Source: Rhodococcus rhodnii NBRC 100604 (GTDB lineage: Bacteria; Actinomycetota; Actinomycetes; Mycobacteriales; Mycobacteriaceae). From it: 64,000 nt of DNA. The stretch spans positions 62,001 through 126,000 of the forward strand of contig NZ_BCXD01000013.1 of the NCBI RefSeq assembly GCF_001894925.1, written 5' to 3'. Both the position numbers and the translations under genes were made by a program. The number at the start of each line of letters is the position of its first letter. The stretch's first letter is position 1. Shown piece by piece: positions 32,751-44,968 of the stretch. The notes under the pieces are model-generated. The model saw only the letters and a list, made by a program, of their open reading frames with translations. It searched no databases and was not told the DNA's origin.

Positions 32751-35111
32751 CTACTCTCCGCCTCGCGGGTTCGCAGCTTCGGGCGATTCGGTGTGCGTGA
32801 GCCCGGACAGCGACTCGGGCAGCGACTCGGTGTGCAGCACGCCGAGTCGCTGCGTCGCACGGGTGAGGGCGACGTAGAGATCGCTCGTGCCCCGCGGCGA
32901 CTCGGCCACGACGGCGTGCGGTTCGACGAGATGGACGGCGTCGAACTCGAGCCCCTTGACGTCGCGTACCGTCGCGACACTCACGGTGTCGGATTCGAGG
33001 TGCGCGAACCGCGACCGCATCCCCTGGGGGACGACGACCGCCGTGGTTCCCGGCAGCTGCGTCTCGGCCTCGACGGCGGCGGCGACGGCGTCGTCGAGAC
33101 CGTCCTCGGAGACGCGGCGTGCCCAGGGCCGATGTCCGGAGTCACGGATCGACCGCGGCAGTTGCTGTGCCGGATCGATCTCGGCGAGGACGTCGTGCGC
33201 GATCGTCATGATCTCGGACGGCGTGCGGTAGTTCACCGTGAGTTCGGTGAGTTTCCAGCGCCGCGCGACGTACGGCTCGAGCACCTCCTGCCACGACGAC
33301 GTGCCCGCCGGATCGCCGGTCTGGGCGGTGTCGCCGACGAGCGTCATCCAGCGATTCGGGATGCGCCGCATGAGCATCCGCCATGCCATGTGCGACAGTT
33401 CCTGGGCCTCGTCGACGATGACGTGACCGTAGGTCCAGGTGCGATCGCCCGCCGCACGTTCGGCGGTCGTGAGGCTGCGGTTGCCGTCCTGCCGCTCCGC
33501 GAGCTGTTCGGCGTCCATGATGTCGTAGGCCATGAGGATCTCGGGGTCGAGTTCGTCCTCGATGTCCTGTGACGCCGAGCCGGTGAGGATGTCGAGTGCG
33601 CCCTGTGCGTCCTCGATCTGCTGGCGCCAGCGCCGGGCCGAGCGTTCGCGCTCCGCGGAGTCGTCGACCCCGAGCAGCTCGGCGAGTTCGTCGAGCAGTG
33701 GTGCGTCGGCGGGGGAGAAGCCGGGTCCGGTGCGCACGAGTTCGGCGCGATCGGATTCCGTGAGCCCGGGGGCCGCGGAGGCGAGCCTGCGCGGATCTCG
33801 CCACAGTCCGGTGAGCACCTCCTGCGGGGTCAGCGTCGGCCACAGCCGATCGATCTCGCGGAGGATCGCGGGATCCTCGCGCATCTCGGAGCGGATGTCG
33901 GCGAGATCCTCACCGGAGAGCAGGTTGCCGCCGCCGACGAGGTTCTCGCCCACGATCGACGCGAACTGCCGTGCGAGCGCGTCGATCACGGCCTTGACGA
34001 ACACGGGACGCGCGATGTTGTGCGGCTTGCGCGACGACCGCGCACGGCCGCGCGCCGTGCTCACGGTCTTGCGGTCGAGGACGAGTTCGTACGTGTCGAA
34101 CACGACGCGGACCGGTTCCTTCGGCAGTTCCTGGCGGTCGCGGACTGCGCGCTTGCACACGTCGAGCATGTCGAGCGATCCCTTGAGCTCGCCGCCGCGC
34201 AGCGAATCGTCCACGGTCGCGACGACGCCCGGGTAGAGATCGCCGATCGTCGAGAGCAGCACGCCGGTCTCGCCGAGCGACGGAAGCACCTGGCCGATGT
34301 AGTCGAGGAAGGTCGAGTTGGGGCCGATGATGAGCACACCGGCGCGGTCGAGCTGCTTGCGATAGGTGTAGAGCAGGTACGCCGCGCGGTGCAGGGCGAC
34401 GGCGGTCTTCCCGGTGCCGGGACCGCCCTGGACGACGAGCACGCTGCGATGCTCGGACCGGATGATCGCGTCCTGCTCCGACTGGATCGTCTCGACGATG
34501 TCGTTCATGTGCCCGGTCCTGGCGGCATCGAGGGCCGCCAGGAGCGCGCTCTCACCGGCGACGCCCGCGGTCGCTGCACCCGTCGACGCGTCGACGACTC
34601 CGGCGCGCTGGGCGGCGGCGACGTCGAGGTACTCGTCGGCGAGGCCGACGATGCGGCGCGATCGGCTGCGCAGATGCCGTCGCCGGGTCACGCCGTCGGG
34701 GGTCGCGGGCGTCGCGAGATAGAAGGGCCGCGCGAGCGGGGCGCGCCAGTCGAGCAGCAGCGGCTCGAAGTCGCCCTGCTCGTCGAGGATCCCGACGCGG
34801 CCGATGTAGCGCGCCTCGGTGCCGTCGTCGGTCCCGTCGCCGCCGCGCTCGAGATCGATCCGGCCGAAGCACAGGCCGTTCTCGGCGGCGTCGTACTTCG
34901 CGAGGTCGTCGGTGTAGAGCTGATTGAACGATTCGCGTTCGCTGCGGGCCTGCGGCGTCCCACCGGATTCCAGGAGGACGGTGCGCAGCCGCTCCTGCGC
35001 GTAGCGGCGCAGATCGTCGAGGCGCCCGTAGAGCCGATCGACGTACCGCTGTTCGAGCGCGAGCTCGGTGGCTTCCGCGGTGGCGTCGCCGGTCTCGTCG
35101 GATCGTGTCAC
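32751..35111 (-). CDS. HelD/HelR-like RNA-polymerase-associated superfamily 1 ATPase
   Basis: A 786-residue UvrD-like motor. After an N-terminal charged coiled-coil-like arm (RYVDRLYGRLDDLRRYAQERL), Walker A is VVQGGPGTGKTAVALHRAAYLLYTYR, motif II lies in VIVDEAQELSHMAWRML, motif III-IV in WMTLVGDTAQTGD, and motif VI in LYVALTRATQRLGVLH. Actinobacterial HelD/HelR proteins pull RNA polymerase off DNA and, in the HelR subtype, displace rifampicin. Which subtype this is cannot be settled by eye. The start is taken as the GTG at 35111, with GGAG five bases upstream; the GTG at 35141 would add 10 residues without an RBS. No rifampicin-associated promoter element was found. Confidence 0.85.
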   Translation of the reverse strand: MTRSDETGDATAEATELALEQRYVDRLYGRLDDLRRYAQERLRTVLLESGGTPQARSERESFNQLYTDDLAKYDAAENGLCFGRIDLERGGDGTDDGTEARYIGRVGILDEQGDFEPLLLDWRAPLARPFYLATPATPDGVTRRRHLRSRSRRIVGLADEYLDVAAAQRAGVVDASTGAATAGVAGESALLAALDAARTGHMNDIVETIQSEQDAIIRSEHRSVLVVQGGPGTGKTAVALHRAAYLLYTYRKQLDRAGVLIIGPNSTFLDYIGQVLPSLGETGVLLSTIGDLYPGVVATVDDSLRGGELKGSLDMLDVCKRAVRDRQELPKEPVRVVFDTYELVLDRKTVSTARGRARSSRKPHNIARPVFVKAVIDALARQFASIVGENLVGGGNLLSGEDLADIRSEMREDPAILREIDRLWPTLTPQEVLTGLWRDPRRLASAAPGLTESDRAELVRTGPGFSPADAPLLDELAELLGVDDSAERERSARRWRQQIEDAQGALDILTGSASQDIEDELDPEILMAYDIMDAEQLAERQDGNRSLTTAERAAGDRTWTYGHVIVDEAQELSHMAWRMLMRRIPNRWMTLVGDTAQTGDPAGTSSWQEVLEPYVARRWKLTELTVNYRTPSEIMTIAHDVLAEIDPAQQLPRSIRDSGHRPWARRVSEDGLDDAVAAAVEAETQLPGTTAVVVPQGMRSRFAHLESDTVSVATVRDVKGLEFDAVHLVEPHAVVAESPRGTSDLYVALTRATQRLGVLHTESLPESLSGLTHTESPEAANPRGGE

Positions 35112-35243
35112 GCGTGCTCCTGACCAAGGGGTGTCCGCCACCGTCGCGGGGTGGGCGGAGCGTCGAGAAAGTGCCCGAGAAGTCTAGTCGGACACACGGG
35201 GTGGCGTCAGAAGCCGCAGGTGAGACGGATGGTGAACAGACGA

Positions 35244-35280
35244 CGTGGGGGCCGCCGATCGACGATCGGCGGCCCCCACG
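35244..35280. terminator. Terminator of the DoxX-family gene
   Basis: A perfect 17-bp stem (35244-35260 with 35264-35280) and GAC loop, 16 bases past the DoxX-family stop on the minus strand. It insulates the HelD-like gene downstream. Confidence 0.85.
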
Positions 35281-35296
35281 TGGGTCGACGGCGAGA

Positions 35297-36271
35297 TCAG
35301 CCGGCGATCTCCTTGCGCTTCTTGTCGGCCTTGGCGACGGCCGCGCGGGCCTTCTTCTCGGCCTTGTCGCGTGCCTTGCGGCCCTTCTTCGACAGCGTCT
35401 CGCCCTGATCGGCCGTGAGGTCCGAGGCGAGGGCCGCCCACTTCTCGCTGCGCTGGCGCGCCATCTCGGCGAGAGCGGGGCCGCGGTCCTTGGCGACCTC
35501 GGCCAGACCCGCACTGCGCTCGCGCGCGGCCTCCGCGAGCTTGGGGCCGCGGTCCTTTGCCACCTCCGCCAGCTCCGCACCGCGATCCTTCGCGACCTCG
35601 GCCAGACCCGCGCCGCGTTCGCGTGCGGCGTCGGCGAGCTTGGGGCCGCGGTCCTTCGCGACCTCGATCGCCGAGCCGACCAGGGCGGCGCCCTTGTCCG
35701 CCGCGACGCCGCTCGCCGCCTGTGCGCGCTCGGCCGCCGCGTGCACCGCGGGCGGGACCTCGGGGAGCGACGGCGAGTCGTGTGATCCGCCGGGCAGCGC
35801 CGAGGAGATGTTCTCCTGGGCCTTCCGGGCGGCGCGGCGGCCACGCCAGCCGAGCGAGGGCTTGCCCTCGGTGTCGACGGAGGCGAGCAGGAGTCCGCCG
35901 AGCAGACCCGCGTTCTTGAAGAACTGCGTGCGATGCATCGCACGTTCCTGCGGGTCCTCCTTGGCCCAGAAGTCGTGACCCGCAACGGTCGTCGGGACGA
36001 GGCTGCCCGCGAGCGCGAGTGCCGAGAGCCGCGGGAACTTGCCGAGCGACAGCAGGACGCCGCCACCGACCTGGACCGCCGCGTTGACCTTCACCAGTGT
36101 CTCGGCGTCGGTGGGCACGGAGTCGGTGACCGAGTCCGGCAACGCCCCCGTCGTCTTGTCGATCCACGGCCCGGCGACGGTCGCCGGTCCCTGCGCGTCG
36201 CGCAGCGTCGCGATGCCGCTGCTGATGAAGATCGAGCCGAGCAGTGGCCGGGCGATTCGCCGTACCAGCAT
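35297..36271 (-). CDS. DoxX-family membrane protein with C-terminal 11-residue repeats and Lys-rich tail
   Basis: A 324-residue protein. Residues about 1-135 are a DoxX-like four-helix membrane domain (ARPLLGSIFISSGIATLRD, VQVGGGVLLSLGKFPRLSALALAGSLVPTTVAGHDFW, FFKNAGLLGGLLLASVD). A Gly/Ser/Pro linker follows. Residues about 201-277 contain seven 11-residue repeats of the form LAEVAKDRGPK, predicted to form a long amphipathic helix. The end (about 295-324) is very Lys/Arg/Ala-rich (KKGRKARDKAEKKARAAVAK), like histone- or heparin-binding tails. The ATG at 36271 has GGGAGG upstream. A cell-envelope role is inferred; the function of the extension is unknown. Confidence 0.85.
   Translation of the reverse strand: MLVRRIARPLLGSIFISSGIATLRDAQGPATVAGPWIDKTTGALPDSVTDSVPTDAETLVKVNAAVQVGGGVLLSLGKFPRLSALALAGSLVPTTVAGHDFWAKEDPQERAMHRTQFFKNAGLLGGLLLASVDTEGKPSLGWRGRRAARKAQENISSALPGGSHDSPSLPEVPPAVHAAAERAQAASGVAADKGAALVGSAIEVAKDRGPKLADAARERGAGLAEVAKDRGAELAEVAKDRGPKLAEAARERSAGLAEVAKDRGPALAEMARQRSEKWAALASDLTADQGETLSKKGRKARDKAEKKARAAVAKADKKRKEIAG
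35441..35671 (-). repeat. 33-bp tandem repeats encoding 11-residue units in the DoxX-family gene
   Basis: Seven consecutive 33-bp units encode variants of LAEVAKDRGPK and LAEAARERSAG, mostly alternating KDRG and RERG/RERS versions. High identity between units at the DNA level (repeated GGGCCGCGGTCCTT blocks) points to recent expansion by slippage or recombination. Confidence 0.85.
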
Positions 36272-36308
36272 GTGAGTGGCCTCCCTCTCCGTACTTCTGC
36301 CTACGGAC

Positions 36309-36367
36309 GTTCGTGTACCTGCGGTGTTCGTGTACCTGCGGTGTTCGTGTACCGGGTGCGTTCGTGC
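36309..36367. repeat. 17-bp tandem repeat upstream of the DoxX-family gene
   Basis: Units start at 36309, 36326 and 36343, with a partial fourth at 36360. The first two are identical 17-mers (GTTCGTGTACCTGCGGT); the third differs in its last five bases. The array occupies the promoter side of the DoxX-family gene, between it and the hydrolase stop. The 172-bp gap holds nothing else recognisable. Confidence 0.85.
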
Positions 36368-36443
36368 TCTCACCCACCCTAGCGACGCTCCGTGCCGTGA
36401 TGGGGGGATCGCCCGGTGGCCGACCGGGCTGTGCGGCGCGACG

Positions 36444-37130
36444 TCACCAGTCGCGTTCGCGCCATTCGTCGAGGTGCGGGCGTTCGGCGCCGAACGTCGT
36501 GTCGTCGCCGTGCCCGGGGTAGACGACGGTGTCGTCGCCGAAGCGGTCGAAGAGCTTGCGTTCGACGTCGCCGAGAAGCGATTCGAACTCGTCCGGACCG
36601 GCGGTGCGGCCGATCCCGCCGGGGAAGAGCGAGTCGCCCGTGAACACGTGGACGCGTCCGGTCGGCTCGGTGAGGGTGAGCGCGATCCCGCCCGGGGTGT
36701 GGCCGGCGAGATGCACGACGCCGAGTGTGAGACCGCCGACGGTGATCGCGTCGCCGTCGTCGACGCGCCGGGCGGGTGCGACGGGGAGCGCGTCCGCGTC
36801 GAGCGGATGGGCGATCGTCGGGGCGCCGGTCGCGGCGGCCACCTCCTCGAGGGCCTGCCAGTGATCGCCGTGCTGGTGCGTCGTCACGATCGCCTCGACG
36901 GCGGCGTCGTCGGCAGCGATCGCACCGAGGATGCGGTCCGCGTCGTTCGCGGCGTCGACGAGGAGGGCACGGCCGGTCGTGGAACAACGCACCAGATAGC
37001 TGTTGTTGTCCATGGGGCCGACCGAGATCTTCACGATCGTGGCGTCGTCGAGGGTTCGGCGTGCCGCGCCGCTCCCGGCGGCGACGTGCCCGGAGTAGGA
37101 GTCCTCGATCACGATGGGCTGCTGGGTCAT
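36444..37130 (-). CDS. Metallo-beta-lactamase-fold hydrolase (glyoxalase II-like)
   Basis: A 228-residue cytoplasmic metallohydrolase, orthologous by position to Rv1637c. The metal-binding motif is TTHQHGDHWQAL (His85, His87, Asp89, His90); the later ligands lie in LAGHTPGG, FTGDSLFPGGIGRT and the C-terminal YPGHGDDTT. Glyoxalase II-type or sulfur-transfer hydrolases share this pattern; the substrate is not known. TAGCCT seven bases upstream of the ATG at 37130 suggests a nearly leaderless transcript. It is divergent from uvrA. Confidence 0.9.
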   Translation of the reverse strand: MTQQPIVIEDSYSGHVAAGSGAARRTLDDATIVKISVGPMDNNSYLVRCSTTGRALLVDAANDADRILGAIAADDAAVEAIVTTHQHGDHWQALEEVAAATGAPTIAHPLDADALPVAPARRVDDGDAITVGGLTLGVVHLAGHTPGGIALTLTEPTGRVHVFTGDSLFPGGIGRTAGPDEFESLLGDVERKLFDRFGDDTVVYPGHGDDTTFGAERPHLDEWRERDW

Positions 37131-37289
37131 GTGGTGGAGGCTACCGTCGGGCGCCGGGAACGAGCGGCGACCCGTGGGTGTCGGTGGTCGGATCTAGCAT
37201 GGAACGTGGTGCCGAGCGCTGCGCGGTGACGCGCGCGTGGGTGCCGGTCGCGCGTGGCAGTCGCGCGTGACGAACGAAGGGAATTGGGT

Positions 37290-40325
<3,036 letters not shown>

Positions 40326-40350
40326 CCACGCGGCCGGTTCTATCATCGGA

Positions 40351-40388
40351 CTCTGCCCGCCACCGGGGTCGACCGGCGGCGGGCAGAG
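40351..40388 (+). terminator. Hairpin between uvrA and htpG
   Basis: An 11-bp stem (40351-40361 with 40378-40388) and an inner CCGG stem across one mismatch. It begins 25 bases after the uvrA stop. A TATCAT at 40341-40346 could be an htpG -10 box, in which case the hairpin lies in the htpG leader instead. No HAIR or CIRCE element is present. Confidence 0.6.
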
Positions 40389-40428
40389 ACCAGTTCCACA
40401 GACGAGTTCCATACGGAGATCGGGAGCG

Positions 40429-42402
40429 ATGAGCACGGATTCCCAGACCACCCAGAGTCACGGCGGTCCCCAACAGCGCGAGTTCCAGGCGGAGACACGG
40501 CAACTGCTGGATCTGATGATCCATTCGATCTACTCGAACAAGGACACCTTCCTGCGTGAGTTGGTATCCAATGCGTCGGACGCACTCGACAAGCTCAAAC
40601 TCGAGGCGTTCCGCGACAAGGATCTCGACGTCGACACGTCGGATCTGCACGTCGAACTCGAGGTCGACGCGGCGGCGCGCACGCTCACCGTGCGCGACAA
40701 CGGCATCGGCATGAGCCGTGACGAGGTCGTCGACCTCATCGGCACGCTCGCGAAATCCGGTACAGCGCAGATGCGTTCGGCACTCGCCGCAGCGAAGAAC
40801 GCGGAGACCAGCGCGGCCGCCGAGGAGCTGATCGGCCAGTTCGGCATCGGCTTCTACTCGAGCTTCATGGTTGCCGAGACCGTCACCCTCGTCACCCGCA
40901 AGGCGGGCGAGCAGACCGCGACGCGCTGGGAGTCGAGCGGCGAGGACACCTACACGATCGAGGAGATCGACGGCGCTCCGCAGGGCACGTCCGTCACGCT
41001 CTCCCTGAAGCCGGCCGCCGACGACGAGCTCCGCGACTACACCGACGAGCGGGTTCTCCGCGACGTCGTGGGCCGCTACTCCGACTTCATCGCGTGGCCG
41101 ATCCGGATGCAGGTCGAGCGGACCAGGACCGTCGGCGAGGGCGACGACGCGACCGAGGAGACGACGCTCGAGGCGGAGACCCTCAACTCGATGAAGGCGC
41201 TGTGGACGCGCCCGCGGGACGAGGTCACCGACGAGGAGTACCGCGACTTCTACCGCCACGTCTCCCACGCGTGGGACGAGCCGCTCGAGATCGTGCCGAT
41301 GAAGGCGGAGGGCACGTTCGAGTACCAGGCGCTGCTGTTCATTCCGTCGGTCGCGCCGTTCGATCTGTTCATGCAGGGCGGCCGCACCGGCGTCTCGCTC
41401 TACGTGCGCCGTGTGTTCATCATGGACGACTGCGAGGAGCTGGTCCCGAGCTACCTGCGTTTCGTCAAGGGCGTCGTCGACGCCGCGGACCTCTCGCTGA
41501 ACGTCTCGCGCGAGATCCTGCAGCAGGACCGGCAGATCGGTGCGATCCGCCGCCGCCTCACCAAGAAGGTGCTCGCGACCGTCAAGACGATGCAGCGCGA
41601 CGAGCCCGAGAAGTACCGGACGTTCTGGACCCAGTTCGGCCGCGCCCTCAAGGAAGGGCTCGTGTCGGACACCGACAACCGCGACGCGATCCTCGCGGTC
41701 TCGTCGTTCGAGTCGACGGCGGGGGAGGAGCCCACGACGCTCGCGCAGTACGTCGAGCGCATGAAGCCGGGTCAGGACACCATCTACTACGTCACGGGCG
41801 AGTCCCGTCGCCAGCTCGAGGCGTCGCCGCACATGGAGGCGTTCACCGCCAAGGGGCTCGAGGTGCTCCTGCTCACCGATCCCGTCGACGAGATGTGGGT
41901 CGACGGCGTTCCGGAGTTCGACGGCAAGAGCTTCCGCTCGATCGCCAAGGGTGAGCTCGATCTGGACGACGCCGACAGCGACGAGGCGAAGTCCGAGCGC
42001 GACGAGCGGAACAAGTCCTTCGAGGACTTCCTCACGTGGGCGCGGGGTGTGCTGGGCGAGACGGTGCGGGACGTGAAGGTGTCCACGCGGCTCACGTCGT
42101 CGCCCGCGGTCCTCGTCGGAGACGCCTTCAGTATGACGCCGGCGCTCGAACGGCTGTACCGGGCGTCGGGACAGCAGGTGCCGGCGAGCAAGCGAACCCT
42201 CGAGGTCAACCCCGATCACCCGCTCGTGGCGGGCCTGCGGGCGGCGCACGGTGAGCGTCCCGACGACGACACGCTCGCCGACACGGTGCATCTGCTGTAC
42301 GGGATGGCGGTCATCGCCGAGGGCGGCGAACCCGAGGATCCGGCGGAGTTCGCGAAGCGGCTCGCCGGTGCGCTGACCCGGGCCGTCACCGTCGGTTCGT
42401 GA
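40429..42402 (+). CDS. htpG: Molecular chaperone HtpG (Hsp90)
   Basis: A 657-residue cytosolic Hsp90. The N-terminal ATPase has FQAETRQLLDLMIHSIYSNK, LRELVSNASDALDKL, RDNGIGMSRDEV and the lid glycines QFGIGFYSSFMVAE. The middle domain carries the catalytic arginine in LSLNVSREILQQDR. The C-terminal dimerisation domain ends at residue 657 without the eukaryotic MEEVD. It clamps client proteins in ATP-driven cycles with DnaK. The ATG at 40429 follows CGGAGATCGGGAG. It converges with the alpha/beta hydrolase gene, stops three bases apart. Confidence 0.96.
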   Translation: MSTDSQTTQSHGGPQQREFQAETRQLLDLMIHSIYSNKDTFLRELVSNASDALDKLKLEAFRDKDLDVDTSDLHVELEVDAAARTLTVRDNGIGMSRDEVVDLIGTLAKSGTAQMRSALAAAKNAETSAAAEELIGQFGIGFYSSFMVAETVTLVTRKAGEQTATRWESSGEDTYTIEEIDGAPQGTSVTLSLKPAADDELRDYTDERVLRDVVGRYSDFIAWPIRMQVERTRTVGEGDDATEETTLEAETLNSMKALWTRPRDEVTDEEYRDFYRHVSHAWDEPLEIVPMKAEGTFEYQALLFIPSVAPFDLFMQGGRTGVSLYVRRVFIMDDCEELVPSYLRFVKGVVDAADLSLNVSREILQQDRQIGAIRRRLTKKVLATVKTMQRDEPEKYRTFWTQFGRALKEGLVSDTDNRDAILAVSSFESTAGEEPTTLAQYVERMKPGQDTIYYVTGESRRQLEASPHMEAFTAKGLEVLLLTDPVDEMWVDGVPEFDGKSFRSIAKGELDLDDADSDEAKSERDERNKSFEDFLTWARGVLGETVRDVKVSTRLTSSPAVLVGDAFSMTPALERLYRASGQQVPASKRTLEVNPDHPLVAGLRAAHGERPDDDTLADTVHLLYGMAVIAEGGEPEDPAEFAKRLAGALTRAVTVGS

Positions 42403-42405
42403 CCG

Positions 42406-43125
42406 TCACGTCGTGATGACGGCCGCGAGGTCGTCGCTGCGCGACCACATCGGCCAGTGACCCGTGGGGAGGTCGACGTACTCGACATTCTGGAGTGCGC
42501 CGGCCTCCACCGCAGGGCCGAATCCTTCTGCTGCCCATTCCGGCAATTGCGCGGCGCTGAAGCTCGTGCAGACGAGGGTCGTGGGGACGGTCAGCCGCCG
42601 GGGATCGGTGAGCCGGTACGGAGTACGTGCCGGGCCCGCCGGTTGCGGGACGGCGCGTTCGGCGAACGTGGCGAGCCGCTCGCCGTCGAGGCCGTCGAGA
42701 CTGTTGCCGTCCGCTTCGAGATCGGCCCACGTCGGTAGCGGCAACTCGCCGATGTCGGGATCCACGTCGGGTCGCAGCGTCGCGCCGTCCTGGATCGGCC
42801 CGGTGTCGACGTAGACGATGCGCGAGATCGCGGTGGGGACCCGATCGCTCGCGGCGTACGCGAGCGGTCCGCCTCCGCTGTGGGCGACGAGGACGGTCTC
42901 CTCACCGGGCGGAACCGCGAGCACGGCGTTCACGACGGCGTCGATGTGGTCGTCGAGCGTCACGGCGGCGCGCTCCTCCGCGGTGGCCGTCGGCTCGAGG
43001 CCGGGAAGGGTCAGTGCCGTCGCGACCGCGGCCGGCGAACTGGTGAGCAGACCGAGCATGTCGTCCCATGCCCACGCGCCGAGCCAGAAACCGGGAACCA
43101 GAACGTAGTGTCGCTGTCGTGTCAT
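42406..43125 (-). CDS. Alpha/beta hydrolase
   Basis: A 239-residue serine hydrolase. The oxyanion region is VLVPGFWLGAWAWDDM, the nucleophile elbow is AHSGGGPLAYAAS (the Ser of GHSxG type), the acidic residue is probably in the segment before LVCTSFSA, and the catalytic His is in TGHWPMWS. The pattern fits the EstA/salicylate-esterase-like group with the TGHWPM ending. The natural substrate is unknown. The ATG at 43125 has CACACT six bases before it, as at coaE, and no clear Shine-Dalgarno. Confidence 0.9.
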   Translation of the reverse strand: MTRQRHYVLVPGFWLGAWAWDDMLGLLTSSPAAVATALTLPGLEPTATAEERAAVTLDDHIDAVVNAVLAVPPGEETVLVAHSGGGPLAYAASDRVPTAISRIVYVDTGPIQDGATLRPDVDPDIGELPLPTWADLEADGNSLDGLDGERLATFAERAVPQPAGPARTPYRLTDPRRLTVPTTLVCTSFSAAQLPEWAAEGFGPAVEAGALQNVEYVDLPTGHWPMWSRSDDLAAVITT

Positions 43126-43167
43126 GGCACGAGTGTGCCGCAGCTCACCGACAGTCGGGGTCGAAGC

Positions 43168-43572
43168 TCAGTAGACGGGGCCGGTGTACTTCTCGCCCGG
43201 GCCCTGGCCGGGCTCGTCCGGATGTGCGGACGACTCGCGGAAGGCGCGCTGGAGCGCCTGCAACCCCTCGCGCATCGGGCCCGCGTGCGGTCCGAGCCAT
43301 TCGATCGACGACGTGATGAGCCCGGCGAGCGCGGTGATGATGCGCCGTGCCTCGTCGAGGTCGAAGTGCGGGCTCGAGTACGGATCGTCGTGGGAGAGGC
43401 TGAGTTTCTCGGCAGCGGAACTCATGAGCATGACCGCCGCGCGGCTGATGACCTCGACCGCGGGGACCTCGGCGAGGTCGCGGACGTCGTCGGTCCCGCC
43501 GATCTCGCCGGGCAGCGGCGCCGCGGGGGCGTGACCTTCGGGGTCGCCGAAGGAGTGCGTGTTCTCGCTCAT
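43168..43572 (-). CDS. DUF1844 family protein
   Basis: A 134-residue protein with a disordered, Pro/Gly-rich N-terminus. The core, residues about 33-110 ([42 protein letters not shown]), is the DUF1844 helical domain. The gene is typically found just upstream of infC in actinobacteria, as here, but its function is not known. The predicted helices could form a membrane-peripheral bundle; no signal peptide. It diverges from the infC operon, whose long leader starts about 60 bases away. Confidence 0.82.
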   Translation of the reverse strand: MSENTHSFGDPEGHAPAAPLPGEIGGTDDVRDLAEVPAVEVISRAAVMLMSSAAEKLSLSHDDPYSSPHFDLDEARRIITALAGLITSSIEWLGPHAGPMREGLQALQRAFRESSAHPDEPGQGPGEKYTGPVY

Positions 43573-43621
43573 GGGGACAGAATCCCATCGCGGAGTCGCG
43601 CGGTGGCGCGCGGGTGCGGAA

Positions 43622-43652
43622 TTGGCATCCTCCTGCGCGGCGGTGGTACCGT
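43622..43652 (+). promoter_or_regulatory. Candidate infC operon promoter
   Basis: TTGGCA (43622-43627), a 19-base spacer and TACCGT (43647-43652). The spacer is slightly long. It would give a leader of roughly 375 bases. Confidence 0.4.
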
Positions 43653-43854
43653 TGTCACCACGACCGCCTCCGGCATGTCCGGAGGCAGCAAGTGGAGTCC
43701 GACTCCCACCGTACGCGGCATCACAGCGGCGTCACGGTCCGGTCGCCCGCCCGGAGCGGTCACGTTCCGATCGGGTTCCCCGTCCCGGTCAGCCGGAATG
43801 CGGGGCGTGGTCTTCGACGAGTTCTCGCCGGCGGCTTCGGATCGGTCGGCATCG

Positions 43855-43889
43855 GGCCCCGCACGCGGAACATCCGCAGCGGGGCCTTT
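43855..43889 (+). terminator. Attenuator-like hairpin in the infC leader
   Basis: Outer 8-bp stem (43855-43862 with 43879-43886), inner 5-bp stem GCGGA/TCCGC with ACA loop, then TTTC. It lies about 150 bases before infC and is a likely intrinsic attenuator; what controls it is not visible. Confidence 0.6.
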
Positions 43890-44035
43890 CTCGTGAGCAG
43901 ACGGCGCGAGAGGCGCGAGTTCGCGGATGCCGAGATCGGACGTACGGGCTGCCTGCGGTCACGAGTACCGCAACCCACGGTGCTCGAGTTCCGCAAACCA
44001 GCGGTCACCGAGCGCCGCATTACCGAGGAGGCCCC

Positions 44036-44659
<624 letters not shown>

Positions 44660-44709
44660 GCGCCGGCACAGAAGTTCGCCACGAACGTAGACAGGAAACC
44701 GAGGACCCC

Positions 44710-44904
44710 ATGCCCAAGTCGAAGACCCACAGCGGCACCGCGAAGCGTTTCAAGGTGTCCGGTAGCGGAAAGATCCTGCGCCAGAAGGCCGGTCGCCGCC
44801 ACCTGCTCGAGCACAAGGCCAGCAAGGTCACCCGTCGCCTCGACGGCAAGACCGAGGTCGCCAAGGCCGACGTTCCCCGCATCAAGCGCCTGCTCGACAT
44901 CTGA
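44710..44904 (+). CDS. rpmI: 50S ribosomal protein L35
   Basis: A 64-residue basic ribosomal protein. [20 protein letters not shown] at the start and [24 protein letters not shown] in the middle are diagnostic. The ATG at 44710 lies 50 bases after infC, with GAAACCGAGGA upstream. It is part of the infC-rpmI-rplT operon. Confidence 0.97.
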   Translation: MPKSKTHSGTAKRFKVSGSGKILRQKAGRRHLLEHKASKVTRRLDGKTEVAKADVPRIKRLLDI

Positions 44905-44968
44905 CGACCCCTTCCGACCACCGATCGGACCTCGCGTTCGGTCCGACTAGATTGACAGGATTTCTCCA

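Larger units (their letters stand above)
43573..44035 (+). other. Structured 5' leader region of the infC operon
   Basis: A 463-base stretch without a credible gene; the in-frame extension of infC through it is shadow. It holds a candidate promoter (43622-43652), an 8-bp hairpin at 43666-43686 (GCCTCCGG / CCGGAGGC) near the predicted transcript start, an attenuator-like hairpin with T-run at 43855-43889, and finally the infC ribosome-binding site. Such leaders in infC-rpmI-rplT operons often bind ribosomal protein L20. Confidence 0.65.

Noticed and set aside
35112-35243. Rifampicin-associated element upstream of the HelD/HelR-like gene
   Set aside because: No matching GC-rich inverted repeat of that kind was seen; the only strong palindrome here is the DoxX terminator.
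40326-40428. HAIR or CIRCE heat-shock operator before htpG
   Set aside because: The hairpin present does not match either operator; it looks like a terminator or leader stem.
43559-44035. Upstream 159-codon extension of infC
   Set aside because: It crosses the leader hairpins, lacks an IF-3-like sequence, and the AUC start has the only good ribosome-binding site.
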